Of a stretch of 64,000 nt of DNA, positions 42,160 through 51,448 are shown one piece after another. Position 1 is the first letter of the stretch. Every line of letters begins with the position of its first letter. A program made the position numbers and the translations under genes. Under the pieces are notes generated by a model, which saw only the letters and a program-made list of their open reading frames with translations, had not been told where the DNA came from and did not search any database. The stretch comes from Roseiflexus sp. (GTDB lineage: Bacteria; Chloroflexota; Chloroflexia; Chloroflexales; Roseiflexaceae): positions 1 through 64,000 of the forward strand of contig JANXAL010000028.1 of the NCBI GenBank assembly GCA_025062325.1, written 5' to 3'.

Positions 42160-44853
42160 CTAATCCATCTTCCGTTCCGAGAAATCGCGTCCATCGAACG
42201 TGATCAACCGCCGCTTTTCGTCCACCACCGTTTCGAGATGCACCGGTCGCGTCCAGATGCGCTGGATATTGCGCAGCGTATCGCGTGCATAGTCCATCCT
42301 CAGCTCAACCCCCTCATAACGATGACGCAGATAGAGTTCGCCGCGATTGTTGTAATTCCCATCTTCGACGTAGATGAACGGTTGCCCGAAATTCGTCAGG
42401 CGGAACAGGAGTTTCTCCTTGATCTCCTTGAACTCGCGCGACGCGATCTCATACATATCTGTATCACGATTGTAGCGGAATGTAAAGAGCTTCTGCCGCA
42501 TCACAAACTCAGGCGTCAGGAACTCGTCAATAAACGTAACATCATTGTAGAGACGGCGGATCTCGAACAGTTTCTGACGCCCCAGACCTAACTGCTTATC
42601 CCAGTTGAGTTTAGCGGCTAAGTCTTCGCATTCCTCGTACTCTTTGCCGAAACGCCCGGTATTCCAGCGGAACTCAATATCGCGCAGCAGTTCGAGTCCG
42701 AGTTTATACGGATTGAGGCGCCCGGGATGGACCGCGACTACGCTGGAGTGACGGTCGGCGAAGTCAATCAGTTCATTGTCACGCAGCGCCTTCTTGGTCA
42801 TAATCTCCGAGTGCCAGTAGCTATTGTGGTTGATGAAGCCCTGCGCAGCGTAGCGGTGCGTTGCGCGCACCGAGATATCATACACATGAGCGCGTCCTCG
42901 CTCAATCGACACGATCTCGTCCGACCAGTCCTCGCGCCTGAACCAGCGTCGATCTTCGATATAGTGCGCCAGCGCCGCCTGCTTGCGCGCCAGACCGAAG
43001 CCGATCTCGGCGAAGAAAACGGCGGCTGAACGACCGGTGACATGCACGCGCCACGTACCATCCGCATTGGCGCGACGGCTGGCAAGGATGCCGAAGTTAA
43101 GCAGCAGTACTTGAACAGTTTTGCCCATCTCCTCGCTGGCAGTGGATAGAGTGACGCCAGCCGCGCTCGCATAGCCATCGCAGTCATACAGCGCACGCAG
43201 GAACGCCGCAACAACCGGCTTCGGCGAGCGCAGAATGACATCGGGCACGGTCTTCTCACGCGCCGCAACGCCGGTCTTGAGCCCAAGATAGGTCAGGAAA
43301 TCATGGGCATCGCGCGACGAGAACGAGACGCCCCAGCGCTTCCCATCCCTGTGCCAGCGCGCCTCGATGCCGAACAGGGAGCGAACGAGATTGGCGAAGG
43401 CATGCGCCTGATCCTCATCGGCGGTCGTCAACCCGATAGTATGCTTGACCGCGCTGATATGTCCGTTGCTGCACAGATACCCCAGAAACGCTGCCAAACG
43501 CTCATCCACGACCTCTGGCGCGCGAATGGGAGTCTGTCGCCAGGTGGAGCCGTAGTCGGCAATCGCGGCGTCGTGCGCTGCAACGAGCGGCGCCAGCGTT
43601 GGTGCGTGAACGCCGCGCACACTCCGCTGAGAGCGAATGGCAGTCTCAATCTCGACCTCAGCGTCATCGGTGATCGGTGCGAGCATCATGCGGCGGACCG
43701 GTAACCAGTCGATAGCGACGTACTGTTGCGCCCACAGGTTCTGCCCGCCGCTAACCCTGACCCGGTCGCCGACCTGGAGTTCATCAAGGCGGCGCCAGTC
43801 GCCATTGGGCAGCATCACGCGATGGTTAATCGAGCCTTCGAGTTCCAGACCACGCCGTGTACGGATCTTGATTGTCTCGTAGTTCTCGAACGACGCCCAA
43901 TCATAGACGGCTTGCGGCGTTTCACCATCGCTCACCCTCACTGCCTGTCGGCGGGCAACGATATCACCGAGGCGGAGTACTCCCTGATCGGTGAATACCA
44001 GCGTATCGTACCGGCAGCAGGCCCATCCCTCATTGAGTATCTTCGTCATCCCCTGGGGAGCGAAGTAGTACGCCTCATCGCGCACAATTTCGAGGATCGA
44101 ATGCTGCCAGCGTTCTAGCGGCGCATAATTCATTAGGAAGAGAAGCACATCCTTCTGCGGATGCTCCGGGAATTTCTTCTGGCGCGCGCGTTCCTCCTCG
44201 AGGCGTTTTCGCTGTTGCTCGAGAAACTCCGGCGGGTTGATGTAGTCGCGCATGTAGCTGCGTTCAACCGGCAACCCCTCGACCACCAGTGGCTCTTCCT
44301 CGGCCGTAACCGATTGATGGGTCTGCGCTTCAGGGCGCTTAATATACGGCGCATGGTAATCGATCAGGTTTTCGAGTGAGAGGCAGATATCGATGAACTC
44401 TTCGACCGTCTCGTAGCCATAGCGGTCGATGAGGCGCTGCACGCGCGCAGCGTGATTCGCCATTTCATCGAGCATCTTGCGGTTCGTATGCGCGAACCAC
44501 ATGTTATTCTTGAAGAAGTCGACGTGCGCCGCGACATGCGCCATCACCATCTTCTGCGTGACCATGTCGTTGCCTTCGAGGAGATACGCATATGCGGGGT
44601 TGGTGTTGATGACCATCTCATAGATCGTCGAGCCAAGCCAGATGTGGCCCTTCATGAGCTGGTCATACTCCATGCCGAAGCGCCAGTGGGGGTAACGGAT
44701 CGGAAATCCGCCAAGCGCTGCAGTTTCATAGAGGGTGCGATAATCGAGCACTTCATAAATGATAGGGAAGAAATCGAGCCCATACTCTCTGGCGTAGGCT
44801 TCGATTTCCTCCCACGCAGCCTGCAACTCGGGGGGAAGACGGGTGTTTTTCAT
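42160..44853 (-). CDS. spoVR: SpoVR family protein interrupted by an intein
   Basis: The 897-residue precursor contains about 498 residues of SpoVR and one intein (residues 279-677). The N-extein ends MTKILNEGWA and the C-extein begins SYWHSEIMTKKAL; joined they give the conserved SpoVR core EGWASYWHS. Other SpoVR marks are FFPIIYEVLDYRTLYETAAL and HVDFFKNNMWFAHTNRKM at the start. SpoVR acts with the PrkA kinase and the DUF444 protein in stress and starvation responses in non-sporing bacteria; the biochemical role is unknown. It lies 21 bases after the DUF444 gene. Function depends on protein splicing. Confidence 0.95.
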   Translation of the reverse strand: MKNTRLPPELQAAWEEIEAYAREYGLDFFPIIYEVLDYRTLYETAALGGFPIRYPHWRFGMEYDQLMKGHIWLGSTIYEMVINTNPAYAYLLEGNDMVTQKMVMAHVAAHVDFFKNNMWFAHTNRKMLDEMANHAARVQRLIDRYGYETVEEFIDICLSLENLIDYHAPYIKRPEAQTHQSVTAEEEPLVVEGLPVERSYMRDYINPPEFLEQQRKRLEEERARQKKFPEHPQKDVLLFLMNYAPLERWQHSILEIVRDEAYYFAPQGMTKILNEGWACCRYDTLVFTDQGVLRLGDIVARRQAVRVSDGETPQAVYDWASFENYETIKIRTRRGLELEGSINHRVMLPNGDWRRLDELQVGDRVRVSGGQNLWAQQYVAIDWLPVRRMMLAPITDDAEVEIETAIRSQRSVRGVHAPTLAPLVAAHDAAIADYGSTWRQTPIRAPEVVDERLAAFLGYLCSNGHISAVKHTIGLTTADEDQAHAFANLVRSLFGIEARWHRDGKRWGVSFSSRDAHDFLTYLGLKTGVAAREKTVPDVILRSPKPVVAAFLRALYDCDGYASAAGVTLSTASEEMGKTVQVLLLNFGILASRRANADGTWRVHVTGRSAAVFFAEIGFGLARKQAALAHYIEDRRWFRREDWSDEIVSIERGRAHVYDISVRATHRYAAQGFINHNSYWHSEIMTKKALRDNELIDFADRHSSVVAVHPGRLNPYKLGLELLRDIEFRWNTGRFGKEYEECEDLAAKLNWDKQLGLGRQKLFEIRRLYNDVTFIDEFLTPEFVMRQKLFTFRYNRDTDMYEIASREFKEIKEKLLFRLTNFGQPFIYVEDGNYNNRGELYLRHRYEGVELRMDYARDTLRNIQRIWTRPVHLETVVDEKRRLITFDGRDFSERKMD
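42823..44019 (-). mobile_element. Intein with LAGLIDADG-type homing endonuclease domain in SpoVR
   Basis: The element is 399 codons in frame. It begins with Cys (CCRYDTLVFTDQG, block A) and has GSINHRVMLP (block B with His). It ends HVYDISVRATHRYAAQGF then INHN before the +1 Ser of the host (blocks F and G). Between the splicing halves are two LAGLIDADG helices: AAFLGYLCSNGHIS (about residue 461 of the precursor) and AFLRALYDCDGYAS (about residue 558). The usual GDG of the first helix is SNG, so one catalytic Asp is Asn; the second keeps DG. Splicing residues (Cys1, block B His, His-Asn end, +1 Ser) are all present. Splicing is expected; DNA cutting may be lost. Confidence 0.93.
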
Positions 44854-44874
44854 ATACTATACCACGTGTACGCG

Positions 44875-45984
44875 CTACCGGCCTTTGCCAAGAAAATCCT
44901 TAATCGCATCATAAATATCGTCGCGATCAGCTATCTCCGAGATCACCAGCGCCTCATGCTTGCCCAGATGCTCCTCGAGATCGTGCGCAAAGCGCCCGGA
45001 TCCATAGAGCGAACGCACCTGACCGTAGCAGAACTGGTTGACCTTGGGCAGCAGTTGGGTGCGCAGCAGTTCGATACATTCGCGCGTATCGCCGCCACCC
45101 CAGTTGTCGCCGTCGGAAAAGTGGAACGGGTAGATATTCCATTCTTCAGCCGGGTAGCGCTCATCGATCAGTTTGTTGCACAATTTGTACGCCGAACTGA
45201 TCTTGGTGCCGCCGCCTTCACGGATATGGTAGAACGTCTCCTGATCGACCTCTTTTGCGGCAGCGTCGTGCACAATGTAGCGAATATCAATCGACTTATA
45301 CTGCGAGCGCAGCCAGGTTTCGATCCAGAACGCTGTAATGCGCACCAGCTCCTTCTGCTCTGCACCCATTGAACCGCTTACGTCCATCATGTAGATGATG
45401 ACCGCATTCGACTCAGGTTGAAGCGTTTCTTTCCAGGAGCGATAGCGCATATCCTGGCGAATTGGCACGACAATCGGGTCGGCGATGTTGTATTCGCCTG
45501 AAGAAATCTGGCGTTTGAGCGCCTCGCGGTAGGTGCGCTTGAAATGCCGCAATGAGTCCGGCCCGACACGGCGGATGCCGGAGTAGCGATCCTTCTGTGA
45601 GATGATATTTTTCTTCCCCTTCGGCTTGATATTGGGCAGTTGCAATTCCTCGCCAAGGATCTGCGCCAGTTCTTCGAGGGTGACATCAACCTCGATGATG
45701 TGCTGCCCTGGTTCAGAGCCTGCCTCACCCTGCCCCGACTGCCCATCGCCCTGCCCGATCGGGTCGCCGACGTTGCCGTCGCCCTGCCCGACGCCACCGC
45801 TCTGGCGCAAGCCATAGCGGAACTGCGGCAGATCGATCTGCGGCAGCGGGATCGACACGTACTTGCGTCCCTGGCGGCCGATCATCTCACCCTGCGACAT
45901 GTACTTGCGCAGGTCCTTCTTGATCTTGCCGCGTACAATCTGGCGAAAGCGGTTCAAATCGCGCTCAACGCGGTGGATTGACAT
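44875..45984 (-). CDS. DUF444 (YeaH/YhbH) family protein with von Willebrand A domain
   Basis: The 369-residue protein matches the YeaH/YhbH family. The N-terminal part is basic ([20 protein letters not shown]), a Gly-rich charged linker follows ([20 protein letters not shown]), and a VWA-type domain has the metal site [16 protein letters not shown]. It includes the family pattern [14 protein letters not shown] and [14 protein letters not shown]. It works with PrkA and SpoVR; in E. coli YeaG-YeaH are co-expressed under RpoS in starvation. It lies between prkA and spoVR, 21 bases before spoVR. Confidence 0.93.
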   Translation of the reverse strand: MSIHRVERDLNRFRQIVRGKIKKDLRKYMSQGEMIGRQGRKYVSIPLPQIDLPQFRYGLRQSGGVGQGDGNVGDPIGQGDGQSGQGEAGSEPGQHIIEVDVTLEELAQILGEELQLPNIKPKGKKNIISQKDRYSGIRRVGPDSLRHFKRTYREALKRQISSGEYNIADPIVVPIRQDMRYRSWKETLQPESNAVIIYMMDVSGSMGAEQKELVRITAFWIETWLRSQYKSIDIRYIVHDAAAKEVDQETFYHIREGGGTKISSAYKLCNKLIDERYPAEEWNIYPFHFSDGDNWGGGDTRECIELLRTQLLPKVNQFCYGQVRSLYGSGRFAHDLEEHLGKHEALVISEIADRDDIYDAIKDFLGKGR

Positions 45985-45989
45985 AGTGA

Positions 45990-46151
45990 TGCCTTTATTC
46001 GTGAGAGGCTGGAGGTGAGAGGCTATAGATGAGAAGCTGGAGGTAAGAGGCTAGAGGTGAGAGGCTATGAGGTGAGAGGCTGGAGGTGACCCTTCGCCTC
46101 TTGCCTCTCGCCGCTCGCCTCTTGCCTCTTGCCGCTCGCCTCTTGCCTGAC
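45990..46151. repeat. Purine/pyrimidine-split simple repeat within the prkA operon
   Basis: Bases 46002-46090 repeat words like GAGAGGCTGGAGGTGAGAGG on the plus strand. Bases 46091-46148 repeat GCCTCTTGCCTCTCGCCGC. The halves can pair imperfectly into a long hairpin (about 40 bp region). It lies between the prkA stop and the DUF444 start. Confidence 0.7.
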
Positions 46152-48230
<2,079 letters not shown>

Positions 48231-48251
48231 GAATTGTCCTCCTGGTTTGTT

Positions 48252-48285
48252 GCCGCCATTCGCATGCTGTGCGAATGCCTACGGC
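48252..48285 (-). promoter_or_regulatory. Inverted repeat in the prkA leader
   Basis: CATTCGCA (48257-48264) and TGCGAATG (48270-48277) form a perfect 8-bp stem with a 5-base loop, extended by GCCG/CGGC (48252-48255 and 48282-48285). It lies about 20-55 bases before the prkA start, close to the ribosome site, and could affect translation or bind a regulator. Confidence 0.5.
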
Positions 48286-48494
48286 AATACGTTACCGGTT
48301 GCAACAGCCTGTGCCATTGCGCCGGTCGGGTATCTGTGGTCCTGATAACGTGCATTGACTCCAGCTGTAGATGGTGCGCTGCTCCAATGAAGAGATGCGA
48401 TACACCGCAGATCTATATACCCGCTGATCGCTGCACCGATACAGCTAGACATCTCAGGGGGCGGGTAGGAGGCCTGGTATTCCAGGTGTTGTCT

Positions 48495-48523
48495 ATTATA
48501 GCAATCCGCGTATCGAGCGTCAA
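48495..48523 (-). promoter_or_regulatory. Promoter of the prkA operon
   Basis: Read on the minus strand this is TTGACG (48518-48523), 17 bases, then a perfect TATAAT (48495-48500). The leader would be about 258 bases. The rest of 48286-48494 shows no gene. Confidence 0.75.
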
Positions 48524-48575
48524 GGGAATATTACAGGAAAATCACGATACCGCAAAACAAATTTTCGCCAGCGCC

Positions 48576-49406
48576 TTACGACGCATCGTGCGGAAACGGG
48601 AACACGCGCACAATGTCGCCAATCCCGGCGCCCAGCGTTTGTGCCGCATTACCGTTGCGCACGGCGATCTCCAGATGATCGCTGCTGCCAATCAGCGCAA
48701 CCAGGGCGCCAACCGGCACATCGGCATACGTCCGATACAATCCCTCGATGCGTTGCCCAATCAATTGGGCGACCATGCGCTCGCCGATCCCCGCCTCCTT
48801 CAGGTGTTTCAGCGTGATGTTCGTGATGCAGTTGCCGAAATGATCGATATGAATGACGCGCCCGACAAGCTCACCGTGCCGTCCGCGCGACGGTTGCTCC
48901 AGCATGGCTTCGACGATCTCCTCGCATCGCTCGCCAAATGCTGCTGGCGGAACGCCAAGGGTCAGGTGCGCTGCCACAGGCGCAAACACATCACGCCCGT
49001 GGAAGGTGCTGCTAACATGCGGCAACCAGTAGCGCGACTCGGTCAGGTTGTAGACGGCGCACTTTTCTGCGCCCCACTGCGCAATCGCGTCGCGCCACAC
49101 ATACGTCAGCACGCCATTATCCGGCGCGACATACGCAGCGACCGGGGTTGTCAGAATGATCCGACGCCGTTTGCTTCCCACGCCCGGATCGACCACGACG
49201 ACATGCACGGTCCCCGGCGGAAAAAAGGCGCCGAAGGTCTGGACGATGTACGCTGCCTGATGAATGTCTTGCGGCGCGATCTGATGCGTGATGTCCACAA
49301 TGGTCGCCTTGGGCGCAATCCCAAGAATGACCCCCTTCATAATGCCGACGTAACTGTCTGCCAGCCCGAAATCGGTCGTCAGCGTGATAATCCCTGATGG
49401 CTGCAT
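48576..49406 (-). CDS. S-adenosylmethionine hydrolase family (DUF62)
   Basis: The 276-residue protein starts SGIITLTTDFGLADSYVGIM and has VVVVDPGVGSKRRRIIL and YVAPDNGVLTYVWRD, the adenosine and Asp-Arg-His sites of the SAM hydroxide adenosyltransferase family. These enzymes split SAM to adenosine and methionine using water; the fluorinase is a relative. The ATG at 49406 is preferred (GAGG 6 bases upstream) over a GTG at 49421, which would overlap the dynamin gene stop. It is the last gene of a run of at least four minus-strand genes. Confidence 0.9.
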   Translation of the reverse strand: MQPSGIITLTTDFGLADSYVGIMKGVILGIAPKATIVDITHQIAPQDIHQAAYIVQTFGAFFPPGTVHVVVVDPGVGSKRRRIILTTPVAAYVAPDNGVLTYVWRDAIAQWGAEKCAVYNLTESRYWLPHVSSTFHGRDVFAPVAAHLTLGVPPAAFGERCEEIVEAMLEQPSRGRHGELVGRVIHIDHFGNCITNITLKHLKEAGIGERMVAQLIGQRIEGLYRTYADVPVGALVALIGSSDHLEIAVRNGNAAQTLGAGIGDIVRVFPFPHDAS

Positions 49407-49417
49407 ATACCACCTCG

Positions 49418-51187
49418 TCACGAGCGTTCTACCTCTGCCTGCAATCGACTGATTTCCGCTTCGGCGTCCGACAGTTCGCGCTGGGTCGTCAACAAATGGT
49501 CGTGCTGGGTATAGACGAAGCGGGTGTACGGGTCGATGGCGTCGCGGATGCGGGTGATCATCCGGTCAAGTTCGGCGTTAAACTGGCGTTCCATGGTTTC
49601 GGCGAGCGTCTCGCGGAGCTCAGTGACGCGCTGATGGAACTGACGTTTGATCTGGCGGCGTTTATTCGGGATGATGTACAACCCGCCGATCGCCAGCGCT
49701 CCGGCGACTAGGACGCCAGTCACGTCGAGCAACGCGCCGTGCAGCAGCAACACGAGCAATGCGCCAATCCCGACCGCGCTTGCGCCGACCAGTGTTGAGC
49801 TGGCAAGAGCTGAACGCACCTCCTCGGTCAGCGCCTGCGCTTCCGCTTCGCGGTCGTAGGTGGCGACGACCTTTTCCGCCTCACGGGCCACCGATTCGAT
49901 CAGCGCATTCCGGTTATACTCGAAGGTCCCGCCGATCTCGCCGATCAGTCCGCTGCGCTGCTGCACTGCCCGTTCGCGGCGCAGATAATCCATCACCCCC
50001 TGCCACATGCGCAGGTTCTTCTCCACCATCCAGTCGATCAACGCCTGCAGGCGCGCTTCGATCTGCTGCGGCACGTCGGCGACCACCTCGCGTGCGAACG
50101 TCTCGCTGATCTCCTGCTGATGACGCACTAGGTTGAACAGATTGCTCACGCGGATGGTATCGTCGAAGAACCGCATGCCGCGCAGCTCGAATTCATTGAG
50201 AATGTTGGCGACATCAGCGCGGTGACGCTGAAAATCGTCGGCAAGATCACTGCGGAACTGCTCAAGTTGCCGTTCGATGTTCTCGATGGCGGCGACGTCG
50301 TCGCGCAGCGACATCAGCCGATCTTCGACGGCGGCCAGGTAGCGTTCCGCCAACCGACGCGCCACGCCCAGCGGCGAGAGAAGTTTCAGGCGCACGCGCT
50401 GCTCTTCGTCGAGGGTGTCGCTAATATACTGTTCGATTGCCGGGAAGCGGCTGGCTTCCCACAGCGCCTGATCGTCGCTAGTGCGCGCCTGGCGCGCTAG
50501 CCGCGATGAGACAGCGAAGATCTCGGGGCGCACGCCAAACAAGTCCTCGGCATGCTTGCCGACGAATGCGACCACCTCTGTCAGACCGGCGTCGTCGAGC
50601 AGATCGGCTTTGTTGATGACGATCACGACCTTTTTGCCCCAATCGCGGATGAGTTCAAGAAAGGCGCGTTCACTGGCAGAAAACGGCTGACTGGCGGATG
50701 TCACGAATAGCACCAGGTCGGCGCGGGGGATGAAGTTGCGCGTCAGCTCTTCGTGGCGCTGAATGATCGCGTTTGTTCCAGGTGTATCCACGATCGCCAG
50801 ATGGCGCAGCACATCGGCGGGGAAACGATACTCGACCAGAAACGCGCCGCTGACGGTTTCGCCCGGCGGGTCGCCGTAGCGCAGGACGGTAATCCGATCC
50901 GTGGTTGGAGTCACTCCCTCGGCAACCACCATCGATCCCAAGAGCGCATTGATGAAACTTGACTTGCCGGAATTGTACTCGCCAGCGACGACGAGCAGGA
51001 ACAGCTCGTCGAGATTGGCGATCACATCATCGAGTATTCGGGCGTCGGCGGGCGCCACATCGACGCCAAACCGCTTCAATGCAGCACGCAACGCCTCCAG
51101 CGCAGCCCGGATCTGCTCAATTAGCGCCTCCTGGCGCTCGGTCAGAAGTTTGCGGCGGGTCAGGAACGGCGTCATCCCGGCGCTCAC
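49418..51187 (-). CDS. Bacterial dynamin-like GTPase
   Basis: The 589-residue protein has a large GTPase domain with P-loop VVAGEYNSGKSSFINALLG, switch 1 VTPTTDRITVLR, DxxG VDTPGTNAI, and NKxD VINKADLLDD. Helical stalk regions follow. Two adjacent hydrophobic segments (about GASAVGIGALLVLLLHGALL and GVLVAGALAIGGLYII) form a membrane paddle near residues 470-515, then a final coiled coil. This is the BDLP layout. Such proteins bend or fuse membranes. Its N-terminus follows the HisKA-like small gene by 3 bases. Confidence 0.92.
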   Translation of the reverse strand: MSAGMTPFLTRRKLLTERQEALIEQIRAALEALRAALKRFGVDVAPADARILDDVIANLDELFLLVVAGEYNSGKSSFINALLGSMVVAEGVTPTTDRITVLRYGDPPGETVSGAFLVEYRFPADVLRHLAIVDTPGTNAIIQRHEELTRNFIPRADLVLFVTSASQPFSASERAFLELIRDWGKKVVIVINKADLLDDAGLTEVVAFVGKHAEDLFGVRPEIFAVSSRLARQARTSDDQALWEASRFPAIEQYISDTLDEEQRVRLKLLSPLGVARRLAERYLAAVEDRLMSLRDDVAAIENIERQLEQFRSDLADDFQRHRADVANILNEFELRGMRFFDDTIRVSNLFNLVRHQQEISETFAREVVADVPQQIEARLQALIDWMVEKNLRMWQGVMDYLRRERAVQQRSGLIGEIGGTFEYNRNALIESVAREAEKVVATYDREAEAQALTEEVRSALASSTLVGASAVGIGALLVLLLHGALLDVTGVLVAGALAIGGLYIIPNKRRQIKRQFHQRVTELRETLAETMERQFNAELDRMITRIRDAIDPYTRFVYTQHDHLLTTQRELSDAEAEISRLQAEVERS

Positions 51188-51190
51188 TTT

Positions 51191-51448
51191 TCAATCTTGA
51201 GTCGGATAATCGTCAAGATATCGCTTCAACAATACGACCAGACGACCCAGATCATCGATCCGCGCGCGCATGTGGCCGATTATCTCACTGCGCTCGCCAT
51301 CGTCGAGCGTCTCATTCGCCAGTCGGTTCACTTGATCGCCGAGCGCGCTAACCGGAGCGTACAGCTCGCGCAATACTAGCGATAGCATTTGCGGTGCAGT
51401 CAACTCAGCCCACGGATGCGAATCGGATGTGTGATGATGCTCAGCCAT
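51191..51448 (-). CDS. Small helical protein resembling a lone histidine-kinase HisKA helix pair
   Basis: The 85-residue protein starts at ATG 51448, 8 bases after GGGAG. Its core MLSLVLRELYAPVSALGDQV, then ETLDDGERSEIIGHMRARI and DDLGRLVVLLKRYL resembles the HisKA dimerisation hairpin. The phospho-His position seems to be Arg (LRELYAP where kinases have SHELRTP), and no ATPase domain follows. The start overlaps the S9 peptidase end by 8 bases, and the dynamin-like gene begins 3 bases after its stop, so all three are coupled. The function is unknown. Confidence 0.65.
   Translation of the reverse strand: MAEHHHTSDSHPWAELTAPQMLSLVLRELYAPVSALGDQVNRLANETLDDGERSEIIGHMRARIDDLGRLVVLLKRYLDDYPTQD

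Noticed and set aside
44854-44880. An extended -10 (TGG-TATAGT) just before spoVR as an internal promoter.
   Set aside because: It lies only about 6 bases before the start codon and has no -35. The gene is better explained as part of the prkA operon.
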